Below are positions 37,424 to 47,673 of a stretch of DNA of 64,000 nucleotides, one piece after another. A model generated the notes under the pieces. It did not search any database, had not been told where the DNA came from, and saw only the letters and a list, made by a program, of their open reading frames with translations. Within the stretch, counting starts at the first letter, position 1; every line of letters starts with the position of its first letter. Both the position numbers and the translations under genes were made by a program. Origin of the DNA: Bacteroides sp. AN502(2024) (GTDB taxonomy: Bacteria > Bacteroidota > Bacteroidia > Bacteroidales > Bacteroidaceae); assembly GCF_041227145.1 (NCBI RefSeq), contig NZ_JBGFSP010000003.1, forward strand, positions 3,286,001 through 3,350,000. Direction: 5' to 3'.

Positions 37424-38350
37424 TTAGTTGGGGATGATAAGCGTCGTCTTTTCCGAGAGCACGCCTACTTCCAAGGGAAAATGTTTAGGCAACAAACGCC
37501 CGTCCAAATCCACCGCTGCATTCTGTGCCCGGAGTACCTTTACTTTTTTCGTCCGGTAGCTTTTCACCACTTTGTGATTCAGGATTCTTCCCTGAATCAG
37601 CATCCATAGTCCGGAAATAATTTGCAGGAATTCCGGACGGTAGATTACAGATACATCCAGCCATCCATTGTATGGCACGGCACTGGGTGTTTGTCCCCAT
37701 CCCCAGGCACTGCCTATACATACGGTCATGATGCGTCCGCGGATATGTTCATCATTGATGCGGAGATGCATTCTGTAGAGCTTCCGTTCGAAGATGAGGG
37801 AGAACAGGGCAGCAACGTATGAAAGGAATTTCACTCCCCAGAAACGTTTGGTCTGATCGGTGATTTTAACAATTCGGGCTCCCAGTCCGATGTTAACGGC
37901 ATTGAGGAAATAGCGACGCTGGTGTTCATTTCCATCATAGAAGTTGCAGTAGCCTACATCTATTTTCTTCAACCGATGATTGATGATACAGTCGACAGCA
38001 GGCTTGTATTCGGTGCTAAGTCCCCAATATTTGGCAAAATCATTTCCGATACCGTTCGGAATCATGCCGAGGGCGATGTTTTCTTTATCTTCGGCATCGG
38101 ATAGCATAATGCCGTTGATGGCATCATTCAAAGCACCGTCACCACCCACAATGACAATCGTGCGATACCCATTGTTGGCCAAAATTTTAGCGAGACGCTC
38201 TACCGAACCGAAACCTTCGGATTGTACATAGTCATAGTCTACACCTTTACTGTCCATGTACTCCTTAATTTCTTTCCAGCGTTTCTTTACCTTTCGGGTG
38301 CCAGCTTTGGGGTTGTAAATCACTCCCCATTTCTTCGGTTCTACACTCAT
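37424..38350 (-). CDS. Diacylglycerol kinase-like lipid kinase
   Basis: 308 residues. The catalytic domain starts WGVIYNPKAGTRKVKKRWKE, and the GGDGALNDAINGIM loop near residue 72 is the nucleotide-binding site; IPNGIGNDFAKYWG follows. The family phosphorylates diacylglycerol or related lipids at the inner membrane. Substrate is unverified. It is next to miaA and kdsA, 57 and 75 bases away. Confidence 0.88.
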   Translation of the reverse strand: MSVEPKKWGVIYNPKAGTRKVKKRWKEIKEYMDSKGVDYDYVQSEGFGSVERLAKILANNGYRTIVIVGGDGALNDAINGIMLSDAEDKENIALGMIPNGIGNDFAKYWGLSTEYKPAVDCIINHRLKKIDVGYCNFYDGNEHQRRYFLNAVNIGLGARIVKITDQTKRFWGVKFLSYVAALFSLIFERKLYRMHLRINDEHIRGRIMTVCIGSAWGWGQTPSAVPYNGWLDVSVIYRPEFLQIISGLWMLIQGRILNHKVVKSYRTKKVKVLRAQNAAVDLDGRLLPKHFPLEVGVLSEKTTLIIPN

Positions 38351-38407
38351 ATCCGTATTTCTATCCTACTGTATTTAAAATCTCACTATAAATAATTGCC
38401 AAAGATA

Positions 38408-39328
38408 CTAATTCCCTTGCAGTTTCTCTTTTACAAAAGCTATTTTTTCTTCCATCGGCCACTCTGCGTTCATCCAATGGATCGTAAATCCTCTTCTTTC
38501 CATTCCGCGGAACCAGGTCATTTGTCGCTTGGCAAACTGATGGATGGCTATTTCCAAATTGTTGAACATTTCTTCATAGGTCAGTTTACCTATGACGTAT
38601 AATGTCAGATACTTGAATTCCAGTCCGTAATATATCAGATCGTCCGGTGCGATTCCCTGTTCAATCAATCGTCTTACTTCGTCCACCATTCCTTCATCCA
38701 ATCGTTGTTTTAATCGGCGGGTGATCTTTTCACGACGCAGTTCCCGGTCAATATCCACTCCGATGATGAGACTGTTCAGTCTCGGGAATTCCCGTTTGGG
38801 AACCGGATGGGCTGCATAATATTCTTCAATTTCTATCGCACGTATCGCTCGTTTCACGGTATCCACGTCGGTAGAGTTATGTAATGTCTTATACCGGCTT
38901 AGTATTTCCGTCAACTCTTCCAGCGAATGATTTGCCAGGCGGTTGCGCAATTCCGGATTTTCCGGTACGGGCATGAGCTTGTATCCTTTCAGTACGGATT
39001 CGAGATACATGCCTGTTCCTCCACATAAAATGGGAAGACAGCCTTGTTGTTTAATCAATTCGTAAGAAACCAGGAAATCGCGCTGATATTCAAATACATT
39101 GTATTTATATCCGGGGTCGGCAATATCAATCAGGTGATAGGGGATAGCATGTCCGTTTATCGTATAATCAGCGAGATCTTTTCCTGTGCCGAGGTCCATT
39201 CCCCGGTATATCTGACGGGAATCGGCACTGATAATTTCCGTGTTGAGCTCATAGGCCAAAGCGGCGGCAAACGAGGTTTTACCCGAGGCTGTAGGTCCGA
39301 GTATGGCGATTAAATCATAGTCCGGCAT
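38408..39328 (-). CDS. miaA: tRNA dimethylallyltransferase
   Basis: 306 residues. Adds a dimethylallyl group to A37 of tRNAs reading UNN codons. The P-loop AILGPTASGKTSFAA is at residues 8-22; SADSRQIYRGMDLGTGK and PILCGGTGMYLESVLKG follow, then the C-terminal RQMTWFRG. It leads the operon with the lipid kinase; a promoter is at 39474-39505. Confidence 0.96.
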   Translation of the reverse strand: MPDYDLIAILGPTASGKTSFAAALAYELNTEIISADSRQIYRGMDLGTGKDLADYTINGHAIPYHLIDIADPGYKYNVFEYQRDFLVSYELIKQQGCLPILCGGTGMYLESVLKGYKLMPVPENPELRNRLANHSLEELTEILSRYKTLHNSTDVDTVKRAIRAIEIEEYYAAHPVPKREFPRLNSLIIGVDIDRELRREKITRRLKQRLDEGMVDEVRRLIEQGIAPDDLIYYGLEFKYLTLYVIGKLTYEEMFNNLEIAIHQFAKRQMTWFRGMERRGFTIHWMNAEWPMEEKIAFVKEKLQGN

Positions 39329-39473
39329 AACTTTATTCTTTTACTTTATTTTATATAGATGTTTCTTCGATTTTACTGATTTCCAGTCTTGAAACATTCA
39401 TCATGCTTGTCAGTTCTCGTCTTCCTTTGTCTGTTGAAATCCATTCGCTTGCAACATATTTTGATTGTGAGAG

Positions 39474-39505
39474 CAAAAGTAGTTTATTTTCTTTGATTTA
39501 ACAAT
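39474..39505 (-). promoter_or_regulatory. Promoter of the miaA operon
   Basis: On the minus strand TACTTTTG (39474-39481) is exact -7. ATTG (39502-39505) lies 20 bases upstream, one base off TTTG. The leader is about 140 bases. Confidence 0.55.
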
Positions 39506-39547
39506 TAAACGGTGCTTTAATTCTTATGGGGAAAAAGGTCTTGTAAA

Positions 39548-41248
39548 TTAATCGGAGAAGTAATTTTCATCCTTTTCTTTGATATAGGAAATTGCACTAT
39601 TTATAATTAGCTTGCTTAATCCTGTTGGAATTTTTTCATTGATGTTTATTATTTCTTTTGCAACATTTATTCCTTTTGTATGGTCTTTGATATATTCTTT
39701 GTATAATAACATTAGTTCGTAGCGATTTATGTATTTACTTGGATACATATTTATTGCCCTTTGAAAACTTTTTTCTGCTAAATTGTATAAACCTAGCTCT
39801 TTATAAGATTTGCCGTATAATAATTCGAGTTCGTCTGTTTTGGCATAGTAGAATAATTTGTTGAGATTTTGAATACATGAATCGTATTCTTTTATTGCAA
39901 AATTAGAAAAAGCTTCATGCACTAAATATGAAGGTGTTGTTTCTAATATTTTTTTGTTTGAATTTGTGAAAAGAACTGTTTGTTTACTATTCAAATGTGG
40001 ATATAAGTGAAAATAAAATATTCCCAATGTACATACAAGGATGAATACAATGGTATTTCCTATTTGGCTTGGTAATTTTAATATATGTTTAGGTTTTAAT
40101 AATGCAAGTAGGCATATGACAAATACTTGAATAAATAAAATCTGCATTGTGTAATTAAAACAAGAAGTTAAGGCTATTAATGATAATAGAAATATGATAT
40201 TTTTGTATATAGATTTTTTTATACATTCTTTATATGTCAAATATAGGCATGTAAAAGCTGTGAAACACTGGAGTATTCCAAATTTACAAAGAAACTCTAG
40301 TATATCGTTATAAGCAAAAGAAGTATTGCCTGCTAAAAGACTGTACTTGTTTGTAATTCCTTTATTAGTAAAGTAATTAACCTGATATTCCATATATATA
40401 GTGGGGAATTTTCCTATTCCTATACCAGATACAAGATTATCATACAATATATGTAGGGTATTTTTCCAAATAAACATTCGTCCCATACTTGATTCTGTTT
40501 TATAAGTAAAAGCTATCAATAGAGTAGAAAAAAACAAGATAGAATACATAATAATAATCTTCTTTTTTTTATCAATTTTGTATAGGACATATATACATGT
40601 TGCAACTAATACTAGCAATAAAGTACGGGAATTAAAATTTGCAAATACAAAAATATTGCTTCCTATCAATAATGCTATTAATGGAAAACGTTTTTTTTCC
40701 TGTAGTTTACTATGAAATATCTGTATTATTAGAAATGAACTAACAAAAGAGAATAAAATAGAGTAAGATACACTGTTATAATAGTTGTAAAAAATGAAAT
40801 TTGAAATTCCCCAAGTTATTATAAAATGGTATAGTTGCATTATCATCCAAAATATCAATATTCCTGTAAATATTCGAGTTGTATTCCGGTAATTATTTCT
40901 GCATAAATTTCGCAAACTAATCATCCATAGTAATAATACCAACATTTTGATTATGGATTGATGGTATATTATCAAAGTGTTATTTAATATGTTAACTAAG
41001 ATTTGTATAATAATTAAAGCTAATATGCTAATATCAAAGCAAGTTATATTGCATCTTTTTATACTTATCAAAAATATAAACGATATAGAAGTTATTATAG
41101 ATAACCATGCAAAAAAAATGAAACTATTCAGATATATATCTGAAAATATAGCTGTCTCTAAAAAACTGAAGATTGACATGAAAATCAATATGTTTTTTAA
41201 TAAGGTAATTCTTTTTTTGCAATTATTTGTATACAACATTTTATCCAT
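39548..41248 (-). CDS. O-antigen ligase/polymerase-like membrane protein with TPR tail
   Basis: 566 residues with about 11 hydrophobic segments in the first 440. The Wzy/WaaL-type central region has NFNSRTLLLVLVATCIYVLY, then GRMFIWKNTLHILYDNLVSGIGIGKFP, a large loop. The C-terminal 130 residues hold TPR-like helices (SYKELGLYNLAEKSFQRAIN near 490). In Bacteroides this ligase+TPR form often sits near small exported peptide or lipoprotein genes. The gene is visibly AT-rich compared with miaA, which suggests transfer. It is on the far side of an IS cluster from the radical SAM operon, so a shared role is a guess. Start at 41239 is also possible. Confidence 0.78.
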   Translation of the reverse strand: MDKMLYTNNCKKRITLLKNILIFMSIFSFLETAIFSDIYLNSFIFFAWLSIITSISFIFLISIKRCNITCFDISILALIIIQILVNILNNTLIIYHQSIIKMLVLLLWMISLRNLCRNNYRNTTRIFTGILIFWMIMQLYHFIITWGISNFIFYNYYNSVSYSILFSFVSSFLIIQIFHSKLQEKKRFPLIALLIGSNIFVFANFNSRTLLLVLVATCIYVLYKIDKKKKIIIMYSILFFSTLLIAFTYKTESSMGRMFIWKNTLHILYDNLVSGIGIGKFPTIYMEYQVNYFTNKGITNKYSLLAGNTSFAYNDILEFLCKFGILQCFTAFTCLYLTYKECIKKSIYKNIIFLLSLIALTSCFNYTMQILFIQVFVICLLALLKPKHILKLPSQIGNTIVFILVCTLGIFYFHLYPHLNSKQTVLFTNSNKKILETTPSYLVHEAFSNFAIKEYDSCIQNLNKLFYYAKTDELELLYGKSYKELGLYNLAEKSFQRAINMYPSKYINRYELMLLYKEYIKDHTKGINVAKEIININEKIPTGLSKLIINSAISYIKEKDENYFSD

Positions 41249-41431
41249 ATTATGAGATTGTTAGATATTGACATAATTTAAACTTATTGTTTTTGTAAAA
41301 TTTTCTTTAGTAGCAAAATCGCAAATACTAAGAAGCTGTTTGGATTTAATATAAATGTTTATCAGTTGGTAGTTTTATTTCATTTACTATCTTAAGAATA
41401 TAAGCCAAAATTATATCTAAAGAGTACAAAA

Positions 41432-41821
41432 ATGAGCTACAGTACAGACCTAACTAATAAACAATGGCAAGTTATAGAAAAAAAATTAAATGACAAAGAA
41501 CGTAAGTGGAAACATTCACTTCACTCCATCTTCAATGTTATCTTTTATTTGGTCAAGGCCGATTATCAATAGCATATGCTTCTTTATGATTTTGATCCTT
41601 GGAACACCGTTTACTATTTTGTTGTAAATGGAAAAACATAGGTCTGATAGAAGATATATATAAAAAACACTGCGTGATATGGTTCGTGCAAAGTAGCAGG
41701 AAAAAAAGGTCTCAGTTTAGGATTGATTGGCAGCCGAAACTTCAAGACCTCCCTTCAATGGAGGTGAGGTACGGGATGTTGATGGCAGAAAATAGACGAA
41801 CGGATGCTTACTACAATACTG
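41432..41821 (+). pseudogene. IS5-family transposase, truncated and frameshifted
   Basis: ATG 41432 starts MSYSTDLTNKQWQVIEKKLN and HSLHSIFNVIFYLVK, the DUF4096 start of IS5-type transposases. A TAG stop and shifts follow; DPWNTVYYF, WKNIGLIEDIYK and a degraded KKRSQFRIDWQPK continue in other frames. The sequence ends at the left end of the IS1182 element. I could not find its 3' half on the other side. Confidence 0.65.
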
Positions 41822-43521
41822 GAGAGTGTGTCGTAAAGCACGATGCACCTTCTTTTTTCATCATGCCCTATAATAATCAGTTAATTTTCTTTATGCTGCG
41901 ATATTTTGAAAATTTCTTTCGTAAATGTGTTCCACCCATCTGAAAAGAGCGGCTGCAAGGTTATAAAACTGTTTAATCAGCCAGTCTATACCTTCTTTTC
42001 TCATTTTTGCACACATCTTTTTTATATTGAAGGCAATGGCCAAGAAGGCGAAATCCATAAAGACCTTATCCTTTCCAAAATGGCGGAAACGTTTGTAGTT
42101 CATATTATATTTTATTTGCCCGAACACAGCTTCCGGTTCTATACATCTTTGCCCTCTGTGTTTCAGTCTTTCTTCGGAACAGAGTAACTCTTTGGCTTTC
42201 TGCCTGTATTTCCTGAGTCTGTGATTCAGTTCTATTGTTCTGTTTCCCTTTGCCTTAAAACATAGGCATCCCAACGGATACCCTTCACATCTGACGGCTC
42301 TGTACCTGGCATTTTCGCTTACATATCCGGATGCAGTTTTCATATGCCTGGTTCCTGTCCTCTGCATCTTTTGTCCCATGGGGCAGATGCAATAGTCATG
42401 TTTTTCATTGTAATAGAAGTTTTCAGCCTTGAACGGATTCGGTTTGAATCCGGGTCGCTGTTCCATGTGGAAGTAGTTGTATTTGATGTAGGCTTCCATG
42501 TCGTTTTCAGACATGAAACGGTAATTTTCCTCAGAACCATATCCTGAGTCGGCAACCACCATATGGACCAATCTGTCGTATCTGCCTGAAAAGGATTACA
42601 GGAAAGGTATCATGGTCAGTGTATCCGTAGGATTGGAAAAAAGAGCGAAGTCGGTAATGAATTGGTTCTCGGTACCGATCTGAAGGTTGTAGCCGGGTTT
42701 TGTCTGCCCGTTACGCATGGCATCCTCCTTCATCCTCATAAAAGTGGCATCCTTGTCTGTCTTGGAATAGGAGTTGCGAGCTTGCAGATTTTCCAGATGA
42801 CCGTCGTATTCCTGCAGTTTATCTCTGTGTTCTTCCAGTTCCTTGAGCTGTTTGCGTTTCTTTTTCAGCGCAGTCTTTTCCTCTTTCGTGGAAGGATCGG
42901 GGGCCTGTGCAAGTGCATTACGTAATTCTCCCGCCATTTCGGTCAGCATAGTCGGAGTAAACTCTATCCCCTCATTGGTCTCTGATGATTTCTCCTGAGC
43001 GATGAACTCGTCTATCTGACCTAATAGTACATGTATTTTCTTCATCAGGCGTTCACGGTTCCTTTCGACCGTTTTTCTCCAGACGAAAGTGTACTTGTTT
43101 GCCTTGGATTCGATTTTTGTACCGTCAATGTATTCCACATTCAGGCTGATGAAACCTTTGGAAGAAAGCAGAAGTACGGTTTGGGTAAACACCTCGTTGA
43201 TTTCCTTCTTCACCCGGTTGCGGAATCGGTTGATGGTAATGAAATCCGGTTTCTCGTATCCGGCCAGCCATATATAATGGATATCACGATGGAGTAGCTT
43301 TTCTATTTCCCGGCAGGAGTAGATGTTGTTCATGCAGGCATACAGAATAACCTTGAGTATCATTCTGGGATGGTAAGCACTACAGCCGCATTCCTTGTAT
43401 AACTTCCTGAAACCTTCAAGATTCAGGCTTTCTCCGTAAGCATTCGGTAAACCACGTTGCAATTTTTGTGAAATTAGTTCCGAATCGGTGCTATTCGTAG
43501 TCGATTCGGAACTAATAGTAT

Positions 43522-45093
43522 CTATTCGGAACAAGTTTGATTGGATTTTACCCAATTACGTGGTAGAAGTTCTTCCATATTCTTCTCATCCCTTTCATAA
43601 TATGGAATTTTGCTCAGGACATCTTCCATCCAGATTCTGGGGTCTACTTCTGCTGATTTGCAGGTTGAAATCAGTGAGTATACGATGGCAGCCCTGTATG
43701 CTGATGCATCGTTTCCGCAGAACAGATAGTTCTTTCTTCCCAAAGCCAAAGGTCTTATGGCATTTTCTATACGGTTGTCATCAATTTCGATTCTTCCGTC
43801 GTTTACGTATCTGGAAAGTCTTGGAAGGAGCGTGTACGTATATTCGATGGCTTTACCCATACGGCTTTTAGGAAGCACTCTAAGATAGGTGTCCTGCAGC
43901 CACTTTTCAAATTCAAGTATCAGCGGATAGGCCTCACTGATACGTTTTTCCTTACGCTCTTCAGCTGTGAGCCCTGCATCATTGGCTTCAGATTCTATCT
44001 TGTACAACTTGCCGATGTAGTGTATTGCCTGTGTGGCCAGGGTCCTGTTCTCTTCCAGGGCATCCACGTACTTCCTTCTGACATGTGCCCAACAGCCGAC
44101 CATAGTGATTCCTTTCACCTGCTCAAACTGTTCGTAAGCTGCATAGCCGTCACATTGCACAATGCCATGGTAACATCCCAGCAGTTCACGGGCTACAGTC
44201 CCCGAACGGCTGCCACGGTCATAATGGAACATGACGTCCCCCGTGATGCCGTCGCGTACGCACCACTCATACCCCTTTTTCGCCTTATGTTTCTCATTGT
44301 CCAGCACAGGAATGACACTCTCGTCCACTTGTATATACTCACTGGAGAGTATCTTCTGTTTGAGCAGGTTGTACAGCAACCTGAGTTTCTCCACCGCCAT
44401 TTCATACCATCCGCACATGGTAGATTCGCTTATGCTGATTCCTGATTCGCGATACTGCTGTATCAGACGATAGAACGGGAGATGATACATGAACTTGCCG
44501 ATGATAATGTCTGTCAGGACCGAGGCGCCTGCCATACATTTACTGACCGGAACAAGAGGTAGAGGGTGAATCAGGATCTGCCTTTCCTCGGGGTATTTCT
44601 CCATATCGGACTTACTTATCACTTTGTGACGGACAGTCTTCAGGATATACAATTTTGCCGGAACACGTTCCAGGCGTGAACTCTCTTCCTTTCCGATTTC
44701 AATGAAATCATCCTTAAGCCTGCCTTCCTCGTCTGTTGTCCCTTCGGGGTAAAGATCAACAACCTCTACCGCAAGAGAAGATGTATCCAAGGGCTTGCGG
44801 GCCGGCTTCTCCTTGACTTTTATGGTTCTGGTGATTTCTTCATCGCTTTTGCGGACTTCCTCCTCCATCCGGGATATTTCCATGGAGGACATTTCAGCTT
44901 TTGAGAACAGGAACAGTTGGTTGGGATCAAGCGGAAGATTCTTCTCGCTCATCCGGCCAAAGACTTTTTTCCGAAGCCAGTACAGCGACTGTTCCAGTGA
45001 GGAAACCCTGCTGATAAGCGCCGCTTTATCCTGACGGAGCTGCTCTAGTTCTTCCAATAAGGCTTTTTCCTGTTCCTCCGTAAGCATCTGCAT
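43522..45093 (-). CDS. tnpC: IS66 transposase TnpC (copy 2)
   Basis: 523 residues, the same as the copy at 20124-21695 except ENRTLATQ for ENRPLATQ. All DDE motifs are present ([38 protein letters not shown]). Downstream of TnpB by 72 bases. The element is complete, so it may be mobile. Confidence 0.92.
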   Translation of the reverse strand: MQMLTEEQEKALLEELEQLRQDKAALISRVSSLEQSLYWLRKKVFGRMSEKNLPLDPNQLFLFSKAEMSSMEISRMEEEVRKSDEEITRTIKVKEKPARKPLDTSSLAVEVVDLYPEGTTDEEGRLKDDFIEIGKEESSRLERVPAKLYILKTVRHKVISKSDMEKYPEERQILIHPLPLVPVSKCMAGASVLTDIIIGKFMYHLPFYRLIQQYRESGISISESTMCGWYEMAVEKLRLLYNLLKQKILSSEYIQVDESVIPVLDNEKHKAKKGYEWCVRDGITGDVMFHYDRGSRSGTVARELLGCYHGIVQCDGYAAYEQFEQVKGITMVGCWAHVRRKYVDALEENRTLATQAIHYIGKLYKIESEANDAGLTAEERKEKRISEAYPLILEFEKWLQDTYLRVLPKSRMGKAIEYTYTLLPRLSRYVNDGRIEIDDNRIENAIRPLALGRKNYLFCGNDASAYRAAIVYSLISTCKSAEVDPRIWMEDVLSKIPYYERDEKNMEELLPRNWVKSNQTCSE

Positions 45094-45165
45094 CTCATTT
45101 TTTCACAATGTAAATATACTAAAATCCAATGACATACAAAAGCAAGCAGAGTAAAAAATCCGATA

Positions 45166-45534
45166 CTATTTTCGAAGTTTCTGCAGGTTTTCAAGTCTCG
45201 TGCGACGGGAGTCACGGGCTTCCATGATACCCTCCACTATCATGACAAGTTCCCGCCATTCTATATTTGTACAGACCTCATCGTCGTTGGCAGAATCAGG
45301 TTTACCTAAGGTTCCGGCTTCCAGAAGTTTGGAATATAACACCATGCCGCCAGGCTCCCAATGCAGGAGTTTTATACGGTCACGGGCACGGTTTATGAAG
45401 ATATACACGTTGCCGTTACAGGGGTCCTGACCCATGGCGTCGGTGATGATACCGCTGAGGGTATGGAAGCTTTTGCGCATATCAGTCGGGCGGTTATACA
45501 ACAGATAGCGCATACTGTCATTAAGGCTGAACAT
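45166..45534 (-). CDS. tnpB: IS66 accessory protein TnpB (copy 2)
   Basis: 122 residues from ATG 45534, the same start as copy 1. One visible residue difference: SANDDEV here, SANDNEV there. PTDMRKSFHTLSGII is intact. Confidence 0.9.
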   Translation of the reverse strand: MFSLNDSMRYLLYNRPTDMRKSFHTLSGIITDAMGQDPCNGNVYIFINRARDRIKLLHWEPGGMVLYSKLLEAGTLGKPDSANDDEVCTNIEWRELVMIVEGIMEARDSRRTRLENLQKLRK

Positions 45535-45898
45535 GGCTGCAGGCCCGGATGATTGAAAACAGTTCCTTTTCATTTAGCTCACCACAAATGCGTATGGCAC
45601 TACCGGCCGGTGTACGTATTTCTATCTCTTTCAATCCGCTTGGCGTGGTCGGTGTACTTTTCTGTTTCCGTCCGGTTGTACCGGCAAATGAAGGAACCGG
45701 AACAAAAGATCCGCTATGCGGAAGCTCGATAAACTCACCTTGAGCCGTTTTACCAGATGATTGCTCGGCGGCATAACGGGATTTGCTGTCATAAAACCGC
45801 CATACAGGGATATTGAGTTCCTCTAATCTTGACTTATAAGTCACTTTGTGCTCTTTGCAGTAGTTCATTATTTCTACTACTTCTTCTCGTGTCATCAT
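45521..45898 (-). CDS. IS66 accessory protein TnpA-like (copy 2)
   Basis: 125 residues; overlaps tnpB by 14 bases. Differs from copy 1 at one visible residue (HSGSFVPV). The short upstream region to the IS end (45970) carries its promoter, not identified. Confidence 0.8.
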   Translation of the reverse strand: MMTREEVVEIMNYCKEHKVTYKSRLEELNIPVWRFYDSKSRYAAEQSSGKTAQGEFIELPHSGSFVPVPSFAGTTGRKQKSTPTTPSGLKEIEIRTPAGSAIRICGELNEKELFSIIRACSHVQP

Positions 45899-46133
45899 AA
45901 CTTGGCTTTTTGGACGTAAAGTTAATGATGGAAGGTGGAGACGAAAATACGTGGTTTACCGAATGCTTACCTTTCAACCAGAGCGTCAACCATGTGAACC
46001 GGATCGTTTTCTGCAATATCCTCATCGATTCTCCCAGAAAAAAGCACTGTTTGGTTGGGAATGTAAGGACGAAAATGTATCTTTGTCATAGTGTAAATTT
46101 TATGCTTAAAGATACAAAATCTTTAGGTAATAA

Positions 46134-46165
46134 CAAAGCCCCTGCTTGTAAAAGTCGGGGCTTTG
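46134..46165. terminator. Terminator-like hairpin inside the IS1182 end
   Basis: CAAAGCCCC (46134-46142) pairs perfectly with GGGGCTTTG (46157-46165), upstream of the IS1182 transposase. It would stop transcription entering the element from the radical SAM operon, a common IS self-protection arrangement. Confidence 0.6.
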
Positions 46166-46340
46166 TGTAAAAAAAGAAGGTGCGCATTTCGATACACCCT
46201 CTACATTTTTTATTCGCTATGCTTTATCGGATAGCAATAATTCAATATAGCTTCTAAGGCTTTTGCACAGACTATTGGATATTTACGTTTAAATCACTTC
46301 ACAGGTTTCTAATTTGAAAGTGGGTAAACTAATACTCTTA

Positions 46341-46844
46341 TTATTGAAGTGTAATTAGTTTGTTAACCTCTTCTATAACTTCTTTATATTGTTCGCAACT
46401 TATCAAATAGACTTTGTTCTTGTAAGATAATTCTATTATTTGTTTCTCATTGTTAAAGATTGTGTGATATTTTTTGTCTGCGTCTATAATGCCTATGTAT
46501 CCCCAAATTCCATTACTTCCAAACCTTCTGATACCTCCCACCATAGATCCTCTTTTTATATAGGTAATATATTTATAATTAAATGATTTTGTTGAGAAAG
46601 CGCATTTTAAAACTAACGATTCTTTTGAAAGTAAAATAGAACATGGGTGCAATGCATACGTTCTTAAATAGACAAACAGAACTAAAAAAACGAACAAATT
46701 TCCTAACCATGTATTAACTGTAGGCTCTTTAACTAATAAGGATACTGATAAAATAGAAAACAGAAAAATGTGAATACTCACAAGTATTGTTGTCATTTTG
46801 ACATGTTTACTTGGAACACATTTGTATTTATAAAAGAATTCCAT
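46341..46844 (-). CDS. Small membrane protein with PH-like domain
   Basis: 167 residues. Two hydrophobic segments (about 18-38 and 47-64, MTTILVSIHIFLFSILSVSL and LFVFLVLFVYLRTY) are followed by a strand-rich domain (SILLSKESLVLKCAFSTKSF, YITYIKRGSMVGGIRRFGS, then IGIIDADKKYHTIFN) like bacterial PH domains (bPH_2). It overlaps the end of the upstream lipoprotein gene by 17 bases and is third in the radical SAM operon. AT-rich. Role unknown. Confidence 0.6.
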   Translation of the reverse strand: MEFFYKYKCVPSKHVKMTTILVSIHIFLFSILSVSLLVKEPTVNTWLGNLFVFLVLFVYLRTYALHPCSILLSKESLVLKCAFSTKSFNYKYITYIKRGSMVGGIRRFGSNGIWGYIGIIDADKKYHTIFNNEKQIIELSYKNKVYLISCEQYKEVIEEVNKLITLQ

Positions 46845-47673
46845 GCATACTTGCTTTTACTTGGTTTCGTATAGCTTCTTCAGAATTATTTGCAAATAGT
46901 TCCGGTCTAAGTTCTTTCAATAGTGAAATTATTTCAGTTATAATTTTTTCCTCTTTTTTACTTGTATAATAGGTGAACGAATCTTCTCCTGTTGTAATAT
47001 CCCATAATAATCTCATGTTAAATAGATTATTGGTGTCTATTGATGTTTCTGCTGCAACAATTCCCTCTGTATGTGTTGCAGAAATTGTTTCAAAATTGAT
47101 TGCTGTTATATCAAAAGCCCATAGCAATGCGACTGTTACCCATTCTGCAAACCAAAACCATGAATATGGTTGAATTGAGGTATCAATATGTTCTTTAGTA
47201 AGGATGTCTTCAATCTTTTTAGGCATGTTTATTGCTGATTCTATGTCATTAAATAAACCTTTTGATTGACATAATGAAACAAGTTTTTTCAAATCCTTAT
47301 TTCGAATTGCTTCTCGTATCTGTTCATCTGCATAGGCTGTTATCAATTTAACTAATCCATCCTCTATGCAGACGTTTCCTTTGTAGCCATATTGAGAAAA
47401 ATAAAGTGTAGGATTTTTTATAAATTCCTTTGCTAAATCTGGATGTTTGAAAATATCAGCACCAAGTTTCTGTGCAGCAGTTATATATTCCTGATTTTCA
47501 TTTGATAATGGAATAGCAACGCAGTCAGAGTTTGCTAATTTTTTTTCTGTTCCTAATTCTACTAAACTATCTCCAATAGGCTGCTGAAATGTAGAATCGT
47601 TAGTACAACTTACAACTCCTGTCAGTACAGTAGCTCCTCCCCATAACGTTTTTTTTATAAATCTCTTTTTCAT
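46828..47673 (-). CDS. Lipoprotein of unknown family in the radical SAM operon
   Basis: 281 residues. Signal peptide MKKRFIKKTLWGGATVLTGVVSC with lipobox Cys23. The following region has AAQKLGADIFKHPDLAKEF, IKNPTLYFSQYGYKGNVC and LVKLITAYADEQIREAI. This helical 'D-x-x-x-x-F-x-x-x-P' layout resembles, only loosely, the leader-like domains of Nif11/nitrile-hydratase RiPP precursors. The rest has a Trp/Phe-rich stretch (SWFWFAEWVTVALLWAFDI) that could insert in a membrane. Four bases (ATGA) overlap with the radical SAM stop codon, so translation is probably coupled. It could be a substrate or partner of the radical SAM enzyme; this is inference. Confidence 0.7.
   Translation of the reverse strand: MKKRFIKKTLWGGATVLTGVVSCTNDSTFQQPIGDSLVELGTEKKLANSDCVAIPLSNENQEYITAAQKLGADIFKHPDLAKEFIKNPTLYFSQYGYKGNVCIEDGLVKLITAYADEQIREAIRNKDLKKLVSLCQSKGLFNDIESAINMPKKIEDILTKEHIDTSIQPYSWFWFAEWVTVALLWAFDITAINFETISATHTEGIVAAETSIDTNNLFNMRLLWDITTGEDSFTYYTSKKEEKIITEIISLLKELRPELFANNSEEAIRNQVKASMHGILL

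Larger units (their letters stand above)
43436..45970 (-). mobile_element. IS66-family insertion sequence, copy 2 (2535 bp)
   Basis: Same length, ends and genes as 19247-21781 but opposite strand. Flanking octamers, read in transposase orientation, are GTTGAAAG and GGAGAAAG (45971-45978 and 43428-43435), 6 of 8 matching. Removing the element and one octamer rejoins the IS1182 reading frame. I saw at least four base differences from copy 1. Confidence 0.95.
41891..46089 (-). pseudogene. IS1182 transposase, split by IS66 and carrying a nonsense codon
   Basis: The N-terminus (46089-45971) reads MTKIHFRPYIPNQTVLFSGR and NDPVHMVDALVE. After IS66 copy 2, 43435-42596 continues [42 protein letters not shown] and the long DDE middle. 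In-frame TAA at 42596-42598 follows MIPFL; the next codons SFSGRYDRLVHMVVADSGYG stay in the same frame to 41891. The family pattern suggests CAA (Gln) became TAA. The C-terminus includes EAVFGQIKYNMNYKRFRHFG. Confidence 0.85.
41822..46201 (-). mobile_element. IS1182-family insertion sequence, interrupted by IS66 copy 2
   Basis: Ends read GAGAGTGTGTCG (from 41822) and GAGGGTGTATCG (from 46201, reverse), followed inward by GCACCTTCTTTTTT on both sides. Without IS66 and its target duplication it would be 1837 bp, normal for IS1182. No clear target duplication. The transposase is split and has an in-frame stop, so the element is dead. Confidence 0.78.

Noticed and set aside
42596..43555. A gene starting [14 protein letters not shown]
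   Set aside because: The first 40 codons are IS66 end sequence; only the part from GESLNLEGF on belongs to the IS1182 transposase.
19247..45970. Composite transposon with two IS66 copies at its ends
   Set aside because: The intervening genes are core (rplU, serS, kdsA, miaA), and each IS66 sits in its own target with its own duplication or near-duplication.
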